DNA from: Rhodobiaceae bacterium
GTDB taxonomy: Bacteria; Pseudomonadota; Alphaproteobacteria; Parvibaculales; Parvibaculaceae
Assembly (NCBI GenBank): GCA_002746275.1
Contig: NVWR01000004.1
Location: 311,470-325,443, forward strand
Direction of reading: 5' to 3'
Length of the DNA stretch: 13,974 bases
Position 1 is the first letter of the stretch. Each line of letters begins with the position of its first letter. Shown here piece after piece: positions 1 through 6,418 of this stretch. The notes below the pieces were generated by a model. That model was not told where the DNA came from, ran no database searches, and was given only the letters and a program-made list of their open reading frames with translations. The position numbers were made by a program, and so were the translations under genes.

Positions 1-599
1 ACGTTTCCTGTCTCTGCAAGGGGACGCCGCTCCCGCAGACGGTACTCATCTTCTGAGTGGACGGCACAGCGCCGGTTGATGGCCCGCAGCACGGCGCGCA
101 CATGTTCGTCATCCGGCACCAACAAATTGCCGGTTGAAGAGCCCATGAATATTTTGACCCCACAACAGCCGGGCTCCCGCTCAAGATCGCCCAATATGTC
201 GGCATTCTCGGTCGTGGCACCTGCGTAGAATGCGAAGTCGCACTGCATGCGGTGATGGGCCAGCGAGACTTTGTGAGCAAGTGCGCCTGCATCGGCAGTT
301 GGGGGCTTGGTGTTTGGCATTTCAAAGACGCCGGTCACGCCTCCCAACACGGCAGCCCGTCCGCCTGCTTCCAGGTTTTCCTTGTGCTCATTGCCCGGCT
401 CGCGCAAATGGACCTGGGTGTCGATCACCCCTGGCAGTACATGCAGCCCGGTAACGTTGATCCGCTCGCCTGCATCAAAAGCCGACAGGTCGCCGATGGC
501 GGCAATCCGTCCATCGGTCACGGCGACATCTGCGCGCCCCACCCCATCATGATTGACGATAGTGCCGCCTGCAAAAATGGTGTCGAAGCTATGGGTCAC
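1..599 (-). CDS. pyrC: Dihydroorotase (class I type), 5' part only; gene runs off the left edge
   Basis: Dihydroorotase interconverts N-carbamoyl-aspartate and dihydroorotate in cytoplasmic pyrimidine synthesis. Only the first 199 residues are present; the C-terminal half lies outside the window. Visible are the amidohydrolase N-terminal strand region (FAGGTIVN, residues 9-16), the metal-site segment PGVIDTQVHLREPG (56-69), the EMPNT motif (93-97), GVKIFMGSSTG (147-157) and HSEDEYR (181-187). The usual HxH reads Q62-V-H64, which I recall as normal for the alphaproteobacterial branch of this family; K149 is a candidate carboxylated lysine. The start is GTG at 599, supported by AAGGAG just upstream. 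It follows the glycosyltransferase gene on the same strand after 37 bp, so the two are probably co-transcribed. The family is clear; a catalytically inactive DHOase-like paralogue cannot be excluded without the rest of the gene. Confidence 0.88.
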   Translation of the reverse strand, partial: MTHSFDTIFAGGTIVNHDGVGRADVAVTDGRIAAIGDLSAFDAGERINVTGLHVLPGVIDTQVHLREPGNEHKENLEAGGRAAVLGGVTGVFEMPNTKPPTADAGALAHKVSLAHHRMQCDFAFYAGATTENADILGDLEREPGCCGVKIFMGSSTGNLLVPDDEHVRAVLRAINRRCAVHSEDEYRLRERRPLAETGN

Positions 600-605
600 C
601 GGGTT

Positions 606-611
606 CTCCTT
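606..611 (-). promoter_or_regulatory. Ribosome binding site fixing the GTG start of pyrC
   Basis: AAGGAG on the minus strand lies 6 bases before GTG at 599. No ATG in the frame is as well placed, and the residues after this GTG begin the domain directly, so this site decides the start. Confidence 0.65.
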
Positions 612-636
612 ATTGATCGATATTAGGTGCCGCAGA

Positions 637-1584
637 TCACGGCTCGGTTTTATCCAGCAATGCGACGGCTGCTTTCAACACCTGCTTAACACTAAGGTCG
701 GTCATGGCGCTCGCCGGACTGCCAAAATCATACGCCGGATCGCCGACAATCTCATCATAGGAACGTGCTCCGCGAACAAAAGCAGCATTCGCTCCCCAGG
801 GCGCATAAAGATCGTCGCGGGTTGGGCCGAACAGGCCAAGCGTTGGTGCCCCGGCTGCGGCTGCCAGATGCATGAGCCCCGAATCATTGCCTACAAAAAG
901 CGCCACACGCTCAAACTGGGCATAGGTGGCAATCAGGTCTGCGCCGATTTGGTCTATCAGCCGTTCTTCCGGGATCGCTTCATAAAGAGCCTGCACCTGT
1001 TCCTGCTCTCCAGGCCCGCCCGTCAGCAGCACTTTTGCCCCCTCAAGGCGTCCACCCACCCCGGTAAGTTGGGCCACAAGCGCTGCAAATCGCTCCACCG
1101 GCCACATCTTCTTGGGCCAATTGGCCGTTGGGCCCACCGCCAGAACCGACTGCCCCCCTGGCAACAGAGTCTTCGCCTCCGCCCGCACATTGTCGCCCGG
1201 CCACAATCGAGGCGATGGCGACGGTGTGAGGTCCATCACGCTGCCAATGTGCTGAACTCTGGGCAAGGTGTGATCGGCCTTCAGCACATAGCGTTCATTG
1301 GCACGCAGGATATAGGCGGTGGCGGAGCCGCGCAGGTCCACTACCACGTCCCATTTTGTGCCCAGGGTTGCGCCGAGCAGCTTCATCCAATGCCCTGCCC
1401 ATTTCTCCTTACGCATGACATGGACTTTCGTCACGCCGGGGATGCCTGCGAAAAGTGGGGCGGCAACAGGTCCACAAGCCACTGTGACCTGCGGGTCGTC
1501 ATAAGAGTCGAGTAGGTGCGCCAACAGCCCCGATGAGAGGATCGCATCGCCGATCCGATTTGAGGTAATGAACAGGAGGCGCAT
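637..1584 (-). CDS. Glycosyltransferase family 9 (heptosyltransferase-like)
   Basis: The 315-residue product is a GT-B fold family 9 glycosyltransferase, the family of ADP-heptose:LPS heptosyltransferases that build the inner core on the cytoplasmic face of the inner membrane. The N-terminus MRLLFITSNRIGDAILSSG (1-19) has the family's IGD...S-x-G-L motif. The C-terminal donor-binding domain has WPKKMWPVERF (156-166), LLTGGPGE (187-193) and the signature NDSGLMHLAAAAG with APTLGLFGPT (233-255). The length fits the family. The frame stays open upstream to 1875, but MRLL at 1584 is the conserved N-terminus; no strong Shine-Dalgarno is visible. The gene precedes pyrC in one transcription unit and is divergent from ygfZ. 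Donor and acceptor sugars cannot be read from the sequence. Confidence 0.9.
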   Translation of the reverse strand: MRLLFITSNRIGDAILSSGLLAHLLDSYDDPQVTVACGPVAAPLFAGIPGVTKVHVMRKEKWAGHWMKLLGATLGTKWDVVVDLRGSATAYILRANERYVLKADHTLPRVQHIGSVMDLTPSPSPRLWPGDNVRAEAKTLLPGGQSVLAVGPTANWPKKMWPVERFAALVAQLTGVGGRLEGAKVLLTGGPGEQEQVQALYEAIPEERLIDQIGADLIATYAQFERVALFVGNDSGLMHLAAAAGAPTLGLFGPTRDDLYAPWGANAAFVRGARSYDEIVGDPAYDFGSPASAMTDLSVKQVLKAAVALLDKTEP

Positions 1585-1615
1585 GAACTTTAGATCCGTG
1601 ATGAAAGAGGCTTGG

Positions 1616-1643
1616 ATTATCCGGGAGTTACCTGAGGTTATAA
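1616..1643 (-). promoter_or_regulatory. Weak candidate promoter for the glycosyltransferase-pyrC unit
   Basis: In the 182-bp divergent gap (1585-1766), the minus strand reads TTATAA (1643-1638), a 16-bp spacer, then GATAAT (1621-1616). The -10 matches TATAAT at 5 of 6 positions but the -35 at only 3 of 6. Transcription would start about 24 bases before the ATG at 1584. On the plus strand nothing convincing stands out for ygfZ; TATAAG at 1639-1644 could be a -10, but it has no -35 at normal distance. Confidence 0.25.
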
Positions 1644-1766
1644 GTGTGTGCCTGCCCCGTGCCAAGTGGGGGCGGTTGCAGGTGCCGATAAGGCAGCCTA
1701 CATCTATTGGTCTTGCGCCCTGTGTACGATGCACGCGGCAGGTAAATGTAGCGAACAGGTGGTTAA

Positions 1767-2657
1767 ATGGCGCAAGCGTGCCTCTTGCCCGATAGGGCAG
1801 TTCTTCAAATCGGCGGGTCTGAAGCGCAGGATTTTCTGCAGAACCTACTGAGCAACAATCTTGACCTGATCTCACCGGAACGGGCGATCTATACCCTTCT
1901 GCTCACCCCTCAAGGCAAATATCTGTTCGACTTTTTCCTGATGGAAAAGGATGGGGCCTATCTGGTTGATTGTGACCGCACCGTCGCCTCGGAGCTGCTC
2001 AAGCGGCTGACCTTCTACAAATTGCGCGCCGATGTCAGCCTCAGCAATCTGTCGCAGGACTGGGCCGTCGGTGTGACGTTTGATAGCGATGCTGCCGCTG
2101 AAGCCCAGCCTGCGCAAAGTGGAGAGGCAACACCCTTCCATGACGGCATTCGGTTCCATGATCCCCGGCTGCCTGCGCTGGGCACACGGTTTCTGGTGCC
2201 CAAGAACAAATTTGAGGCCGCCCTCGCCGAGGCGGGGAGCCCTTGCGAGCCGCAGGACTACAACCGCTTCCGGCTCTCTCTCGCCATCCCCGGTGCCGAC
2301 GACCTGATCGCGGACAAGACCTTTCCGCTGGAAGCCAATCTCGATCTGCTCAATGCCATCGACTACCAGAAGGGTTGTTTTGTCGGCCAGGAAGTCACGT
2401 CGCGCACCCATCGACAAGGCAAGGTGCGCAAACGCATCCTCTGCGTCAGCAGTGCAACAGCCCTGCCCCCGTCGGGCAGTGCCATCATGGCCGGTGAGCG
2501 TCAGGCGGGCGCGCTCCTCTCCTCATCGGATGACAAAGGCCTTGCCCTACTGCGGCTCGACCGTCTTGACCAGACTTTGAATGTCGACGGCACCGACATT
2601 GAAGTACGGTTTCCCGACTGGCTCACCAACGCCCTGCCTGAGGATGACAGCCAATGA
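1767..2657 (+). CDS. ygfZ: YgfZ/GcvT-like folate-binding protein (Fe-S cluster maintenance)
   Basis: The 296-residue protein belongs to the YgfZ family (IBA57 in mitochondria), cytoplasmic tetrahydrofolate-binding proteins that help make or repair some Fe-S enzymes such as the tRNA methylthiotransferase MiaB. The decisive feature is the YgfZ signature K202-G-C204-F-V-G-Q-E209 followed by VTSRTHRQGKVRKR. The N-terminal GcvT-like part includes LTPQGKYLFDFFLME (46-60), and NRFRLSLAIPG (166-176) precedes the signature. The ATG at 1767 follows a modest CAGGTGG. Its stop overlaps the start of tag (ATGA), so the two are translationally coupled. The essential Cys of the signature is present, so it should be functional. 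Confidence 0.92.
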   Translation: MAQACLLPDRAVLQIGGSEAQDFLQNLLSNNLDLISPERAIYTLLLTPQGKYLFDFFLMEKDGAYLVDCDRTVASELLKRLTFYKLRADVSLSNLSQDWAVGVTFDSDAAAEAQPAQSGEATPFHDGIRFHDPRLPALGTRFLVPKNKFEAALAEAGSPCEPQDYNRFRLSLAIPGADDLIADKTFPLEANLDLLNAIDYQKGCFVGQEVTSRTHRQGKVRKRILCVSSATALPPSGSAIMAGERQAGALLSSSDDKGLALLRLDRLDQTLNVDGTDIEVRFPDWLTNALPEDDSQ

Positions 2658-3235
2658 CCCGCCATCGCTGCTCCTGGCCAGGAGAAGATCCGTTTTACGT
2701 CGCCTACCATGATGAAGACTGGGGCGTTCCCGAATGGGATGACCGGGCGTTGTTTGAAAAACTCCAGTTGGACGGATTTCAGGCAGGCCTGTCATGGATC
2801 ACCATCCTGCGGAAGCGGGAGAATTTCCGCAAAGCGTTTGATGGGTTCCGACCAGAGAAGATTGCTCGCTATACGCCTAAAAAAGTAGATCGGCTGTTGC
2901 AGGACGCTGGCATCATCCGTCACCGCGGCAAGATCGAGGCGACCATTGGCAATGCCAAAGCCTACCTGGACATTCAGGAACAGGACGGCGGGTTTTCCGG
3001 TTTCCTCTGGGATTTTGTCGATGGCGAGCCGGTGCAGAACCGATTTAAAACAATGGCTGATGTTCCAGCCCAGACTGACATGAGCGTTAAGCTGTCGAAG
3101 GAGCTGAAGCGCCGGGGCTTCAAGTTTTGTGGACCAACCATCGTCTATGCCTTTGCCCAGGCCGTTGGCATGGTCAACGACCACACCACCAAATGCTTCC
3201 GCCACAAAGAATGTGCAGCGCTGGCGAAGAGATAG
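2654..3235 (+). CDS. tag: DNA-3-methyladenine glycosylase I
   Basis: Tag removes 3-methyladenine from alkylated DNA, starting base excision repair. The 193-residue product matches E. coli Tag closely along its length: HDEDWGVPE (19-27), QAGLSWITILRKRENF (43-58), DAGIIRHRGKI and KRRGFKFCGPTI. The four zinc ligands expected from E. coli Tag are at C6, H19, H177 and C181, with the right spacing. The base-pocket residues Y18 and W48 are kept. The position of E. coli Glu38 is Asp40 here, a conservative change that I believe is common in alphaproteobacterial homologues. The start overlaps the ygfZ stop by ATGA, with GAGGA a few bases upstream. The gene ends 12 bp from a convergent gene with no terminator between them. 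Confidence 0.95.
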   Translation: MTRHRCSWPGEDPFYVAYHDEDWGVPEWDDRALFEKLQLDGFQAGLSWITILRKRENFRKAFDGFRPEKIARYTPKKVDRLLQDAGIIRHRGKIEATIGNAKAYLDIQEQDGGFSGFLWDFVDGEPVQNRFKTMADVPAQTDMSVKLSKELKRRGFKFCGPTIVYAFAQAVGMVNDHTTKCFRHKECAALAKR

Positions 3236-3247
3236 GCGCTGGTCGGC

Positions 3248-3955
3248 TCACCAGGTCTCCCCGAAAGGACGAATGATCACATCTGAGGACCAGACAGATC
3301 GTTTCTGGTGAGCGATGTGAAAACACTCTTCGGCAATATCGGCGGGCTTGCAGAAAAAATCATCCGGCTGATCTGGTGCCATCTTTCGCGTCCACGGCAC
3401 ATCAATCACGGCATCAATGGCGACATAGGCCGCGTGCACACCTGAAGGCCCGACCTGTCGGGCAATGCTCTCCAGCAGAATTCGCTGCGCTGCTTTCGTG
3501 GGGGCGAAGGCTGCAAAACCTGCTTTGCCACGATAAGCAGAAGTATTACCAGTACCAAGAATGACGCCGTGCCCCGCCTCAATCATGTCCGGCGCTGTGA
3601 GCTGAGCCAAATGCAGAAGCGCCATCGTGTTGATCTGGAAATTCCTTTCCAGGACGGCAGGATCAACTTCCATGAAATTCCCGAAGGCTCCCCCGACAGC
3701 GTTGTGTATGACTATCTCCGGCGCCCCAAGGCTAGCCTTAACCTGCCCGACCACGCTGGCTATTTGATCAGCCTCAGCAACGTCACAAACGAAAACATGG
3801 GCGTCCTCGTATCTGTCCGATAGTGCTGTGAGGCGTTCCTCGGTTCTGGCAAGCATGGCGACGGCATAGCCACCTTCGATGAAACGCTCCACCAGCGCAG
3901 ACCCGGTTCCCGGTCCAACACCCGTGATCAGGCAGACGGCTTTTTTGTCAGTCAT
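3248..3955 (-). CDS. SDR-fold protein lacking the catalytic Tyr and Ser (FxxxK type)
   Basis: This 235-residue protein has a short-chain dehydrogenase/reductase Rossmann fold. The cofactor loop T11-G-V-G-P-G16-T-G18 is intact, followed by ARTEERL (36-42) and CDVAE (57-61). The NNAG position reads HNAVG (84-88). The active-site segment reads F150-A-P-T-K154 instead of YxxxK, and the residue 13 before it, normally the catalytic Ser, is N137, though T138 and S139 are adjacent. So the Lys is kept while Tyr and Ser are lost. I recall an atypical classical-SDR subgroup (SDR_c10-like) of this kind; that assignment is from memory. GGGGAG lies 8 bases before the ATG. It lies 91 bp downstream of the PNPOx-like gene on the same strand, so they may be co-transcribed. 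Substrate unknown; it may bind NAD(P)H without classical catalysis. Confidence 0.85.
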   Translation of the reverse strand: MTDKKAVCLITGVGPGTGSALVERFIEGGYAVAMLARTEERLTALSDRYEDAHVFVCDVAEADQIASVVGQVKASLGAPEIVIHNAVGGAFGNFMEVDPAVLERNFQINTMALLHLAQLTAPDMIEAGHGVILGTGNTSAYRGKAGFAAFAPTKAAQRILLESIARQVGPSGVHAAYVAIDAVIDVPWTRKMAPDQPDDFFCKPADIAEECFHIAHQKRSVWSSDVIIRPFGETW

Positions 3956-4046
3956 GGATATGCTCCCCTTTTTCCTGTCGCCTACATATGGGAACCACGC
4001 CCTTCAACGTCCAGAGACCCGCGTGACGTAAAATCGAAAGAAGGCC

Positions 4047-4670
4047 CTACGGTACCAGCCAGGTGGCCTGCCATCCGCCTTCCTCAAAAACGAATCTTGC
4101 ACGTCGATTGCCGTTTGGTGAGAGGAACAGCCAGTCGATCTGGTGATAAATGATCTGGATAGCGGCAAAATTTCCCCGGCCCTCCAATAATCGTTTTTCG
4201 GGTGGAATGATGCCTTCAACATCCGCTGGCAGACCAGAGGTCGGGACGGATGAGGCTGCGCCTGGATGGCCTGACGCCAGGTAGGCCCGGCGACTTGGGG
4301 CGGAGGCCTGCGCCCACGCGTTGTCCGCAAAACCATCGTCCCGGTGAATGCTGGACCGACCGCTCAATTGCAGCTGAACTTCCTGCTCCGGGTCATAAAA
4401 ATCCAATATAACGTCGGGGTTATCTTGTATTTCTGATATTTTTGAAGACCGTGCGTCGGTGTGGAGACGGACAATTCGCTCGCCGAACATCACGTCGCGC
4501 AGGATGATTATCCTCGCACGAGGAGCGCCGTCTGCCCCCACTGTGGCCATCACTGGCTTGCGAAAAGGGTGCGCCGGGTCATCACGGCCTCGCACAAGCA
4601 GTTCTTCTGCCGCCTGGTGAACAGCCCTTAGATCGTTGTAATGCGGAGGTGTGATCCGTTCTTGCGACAT
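4047..4670 (-). CDS. Pyridoxamine 5'-phosphate oxidase-like FMN-binding protein
   Basis: The 207-residue product resembles the PNPOx-like split-barrel flavoproteins. The core is PVMATVGADGAPRARIIILRD (39-59), LHTDARSSKISE (69-80), ILDFYDPEQEVQLQLSG (88-104), and a C-terminal IDWLFL with NGNRRARF (178-193). T71, R74 and K77 are candidates for FMN phosphate binding. The true PNPO C-terminal substrate motif is not obvious, and the ending ...GWQATWLVP is what I expect of the PNPOx-like 2 branch, so I do not call it pdxH. The substrate is unknown; F420- or heme-binding relatives share the fold. I chose ATG at 4670 because MSQER begins the domain. An in-frame ATG at 4733 would add 21 residues of unconvincing sequence; neither has a clear Shine-Dalgarno. 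It is divergent from the KAS III gene and upstream of the SDR gene. Confidence 0.82.
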   Translation of the reverse strand: MSQERITPPHYNDLRAVHQAAEELLVRGRDDPAHPFRKPVMATVGADGAPRARIIILRDVMFGERIVRLHTDARSSKISEIQDNPDVILDFYDPEQEVQLQLSGRSSIHRDDGFADNAWAQASAPSRRAYLASGHPGAASSVPTSGLPADVEGIIPPEKRLLEGRGNFAAIQIIYHQIDWLFLSPNGNRRARFVFEEGGWQATWLVP

Positions 4671-4687
4671 TTGGAAATAAACCGTGA

Positions 4688-4714
4688 TTGACGTTGAATG
4701 GCTAAAACTATAGC
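4688..4714 (+). promoter_or_regulatory. Candidate promoter for the KAS III gene
   Basis: TTGACG (4688-4693) matches the -35 consensus at 5 of 6 positions and TATAGC (4709-4714) matches TATAAT at its first four. The 15-bp spacer is short, which is the main weakness. It would leave a leader of roughly 120 bases before the GTG at 4840. It overlaps the alternating repeat at 4699-4729, so a regulator binding there could block it. Confidence 0.3.
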
Positions 4715-4729
4715 CAGCCTGTGTTGGCT
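4699..4729. repeat. Alternating three-arm repeat TGGCT / AGCCA / TGGCT
   Basis: TGGCT (4699-4703), AGCCA (4712-4716) and TGGCT (4725-4729) are each separated by exactly 8 bases, so the middle arm can pair with either flank. It lies between the divergent PNPOx-like and KAS III genes and overlaps a candidate promoter. It could be an operator for a dimeric regulator or two competing hairpins. No regulator gene lies beside it. Confidence 0.45.
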
Positions 4730-4828
4730 GCACTATTTTTACGAAAATGAACTAATTCTAACGAGCCGTGGAACCTTGTGAAACTCAAGAGCTTTCAACC
4801 GCTATTTGGGTACACGGCTGACAATTTC

Positions 4829-4834
4829 AGGTGG
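4829..4834 (+). promoter_or_regulatory. Ribosome binding site deciding the KAS III start
   Basis: AGGTGG (4829-4834) is 5 bases before GTG at 4840. The alternative in-frame GTG at 4831 falls inside this site and has no ribosome binding site of its own, so 4840 is preferred. Confidence 0.5.
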
Positions 4835-4839
4835 GATGC

Positions 4840-5964
4840 GTGACAAAAGTCGTCATCAGTGGCACGGGGGTTTTTACGCCTCCTTATTCAATCAGCAACG
4901 AAGAGCTCGTCAGTTCTTTCAATGCCTACGTCGAAATGTTCAATGCGACAAATAAGGACGCTATTGAAAAAGGCGAGATGGAGGCTCTCAACCCCTCTAG
5001 CGCTGAATTTATCTACAAGGCATCGGGCATCGAAAACCGCTTTGTCATGAACAAAGACGGTATTCTCGACCCGGAAATCATGTGCCCCCGGTTGCCCGAA
5101 CGCAGCAATGACGAACCCTCCATTCTGGCCGAAATGTCCGTGGCCGCCGCGCACAAAGCGCTGGCTCAAGCAAACAAAAAGCCTGAAGACATTGATGCTG
5201 TTCTTGTCGCCTGCTCCAATCTGCAGCGCCCCTACCCCGCCATTGCCGTTGAAGTGCAAGACCTTCTCGGCACGCAGGGGTTTGGCTTCGACATGAATGT
5301 CGCCTGCTCGTCTGCCACGTTCGGCCTCAAAGCCGCTCATGATATGGTGAAGAGTGGCGGGGCGGATTGCGTGCTTGTTGTTGATCCAGAAATCTGCACC
5401 GGCCATCTGAATTTTCGCGACCGCGACAGCCACTTTATTTTTGGTGATGTCTGCACCGCGATTATTATTGAGCGGGCAGAAACATGCACGGCGGATGGCG
5501 CATGGGAAGTGGTTGGCACACGCCTTATCACGAAATTCTCCAACAACATCCGCAACAATTTCGGCTTCCTGAACCGTGCAGCACCGGACGAGGCTTATGC
5601 TGTCGACAAGCTATTCGTGCAGGAAGGTCGCAAAGTGTTCAAGGAAGTGGTTCCCATGGTGGCCCAACTGATCTCTCAACATTTGGTTGATGAGCAACTG
5701 GATGCCGCCGACCTCAAGCGCATGTGGCTGCATCAGGCCAACAAAGGCATGAACGATTTTATCGGCAAAAAAGTGTTGGGCCGTCCCCCCACGGTTGAGG
5801 AATCGCCCAACATTCTCAAGGATTACGCCAATACGAGTTCAGCTGGCTCCATCGTCGCTTTCAGCCAGTTCAGCAAAGACCTGAATGAAGGGGATGTCGG
5901 GGTCATTTGCAGCTTCGGCGCTGGTTACTCCGCCGGCAGCGTCATTGTCCGCAAACGGGCCTGA
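4840..5964 (+). CDS. Beta-ketoacyl-ACP synthase III family protein (FabH-like)
   Basis: The 374-residue product is a thiolase-fold condensing enzyme of the KAS III type, which joins an acyl-CoA or acyl group to malonyl-ACP. The Cys-His-Asn triad is intact: C156 in NVACSSATFG, H298 in LHQANKGM, and N331 in YANTSSAGS. The C-terminal SFGAGYSAGSV (358-368) also fits. It is longer than housekeeping FabH (about 320 residues), mainly through an insertion around residues 28-100 between the first strand and the AAHKAL helix. That places it in the longer FabH-like branch that includes accessory and secondary-metabolite priming enzymes. No ACP, acyltransferase or other fatty-acid gene lies nearby, so the role is open: a second initiator of fatty acid synthesis, or formation of a signal or specialised lipid. 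It ends 6 bp before a convergent gene. Confidence 0.9.
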   Translation: MTKVVISGTGVFTPPYSISNEELVSSFNAYVEMFNATNKDAIEKGEMEALNPSSAEFIYKASGIENRFVMNKDGILDPEIMCPRLPERSNDEPSILAEMSVAAAHKALAQANKKPEDIDAVLVACSNLQRPYPAIAVEVQDLLGTQGFGFDMNVACSSATFGLKAAHDMVKSGGADCVLVVDPEICTGHLNFRDRDSHFIFGDVCTAIIIERAETCTADGAWEVVGTRLITKFSNNIRNNFGFLNRAAPDEAYAVDKLFVQEGRKVFKEVVPMVAQLISQHLVDEQLDAADLKRMWLHQANKGMNDFIGKKVLGRPPTVEESPNILKDYANTSSAGSIVAFSQFSKDLNEGDVGVICSFGAGYSAGSVIVRKRA

Positions 5965-5970
5965 GTTCGT

Positions 5971-6345
5971 TCAACTCTTTAGATAAGGCTGCATGGCGAC
6001 GATGTGGAAAGTCCGCATCTCGCCATCCGGCTCCCTCACAGACAGATACTCACCGACATTGATGAGGTGTTTGTCGAGTTTAAAGAACGGCTCATTGTCA
6101 TCGGTCGTTGAGGGATCATAATCGATAATCCACCCCTTCCCTATGTGCCGTAACGCGCCACGTTCATCCGGTGCGTCCCCCCAGAAACGGCGAACCCAGC
6201 AATCCTTCTTGTGGGCTTTCCAGTCCGCAGGGTCGAGATGCTTGTCATGGTCCAGCGGGGCAACAAAATCATACCCATGCTTGTTGCTCCCGTCTGGAAA
6301 CTCCTCGCTGCGCGCCGCATTCATGTGGATACGATAGAGGGTCAT
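5971..6345 (-). CDS. Small conserved-looking protein of unknown function
   Basis: I do not recognise this 124-residue protein. It is soluble and rich in Asp, Lys, His and aromatic residues, with no signal peptide or membrane segment. Segments that look structured include MTLYRIHMNAARSEEFPDG (1-19), HGYDFVAPLDHDKHLD (23-38), WKAHKKDCWVRRFWGD (42-57), GKGWIIDYDP (70-79) and MRTFHIVAMQPY (110-121). It is probably a real gene: a strong Shine-Dalgarno is correctly spaced before this ATG, the composition is coding-like, and it fits exactly between its neighbours. It lies 73 bp downstream of the usp gene on the same strand, so it may be the last gene of the stress cluster. Single C49 and scattered His residues do not form an obvious metal site. 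Confidence 0.75.
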   Translation of the reverse strand: MTLYRIHMNAARSEEFPDGSNKHGYDFVAPLDHDKHLDPADWKAHKKDCWVRRFWGDAPDERGALRHIGKGWIIDYDPSTTDDNEPFFKLDKHLINVGEYLSVREPDGEMRTFHIVAMQPYLKS

Positions 6346-6352
6346 ATCATCA

Positions 6353-6358
6353 CTCCTT
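6353..6358 (-). promoter_or_regulatory. Strong ribosome binding site fixing the start of the small unknown gene
   Basis: AAGGAG on the minus strand ends 7 bases before ATG at 6345. The frame is open to an ATG at 6387, but the extra residues from there would be encoded across this site and lack one of their own. Confidence 0.7.
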
Positions 6359-6418
6359 CCCTGTCCCGTGGCCGTGAAAGAGCACACCCGGGATCGGATC
6401 GTTTGCGTATCAAAAAAC

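Noticed and set aside
553..1515. 320-residue open frame on the plus strand
   Set aside because: It is antisense to the glycosyltransferase, whose motifs are unmistakable; the translated plus-strand sequence is rich in Cys, His and Arg with no recognisable fold.
1651..1682. CCTGC ... GCAGG inverted repeat in the glycosyltransferase/ygfZ gap
   Set aside because: Arms are 5 bp with a 22-bp loop in GC-rich sequence; nothing sets it apart from chance.
4671..4733. N-terminal extension of the PNPOx-like protein starting at 4733
   Set aside because: The 21 added residues look unlike the family and would run through the alternating repeat; the domain begins at 4670.
4774..4788. CTTG-N7-CAAG inverted repeat before KAS III
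   Set aside because: Four-base arms are expected by chance at this scale and no second copy was found.
4888..5433. 181-residue minus-strand open frame inside the KAS III gene
   Set aside because: It lies fully antisense to a gene with an intact catalytic triad and has no ribosome site or motif.
6365..6392. CCCG ... CGGG hairpin before the small unknown gene
   Set aside because: Only short, interrupted pairing and no T-run on the coding strand; not enough for a terminator or riboswitch.
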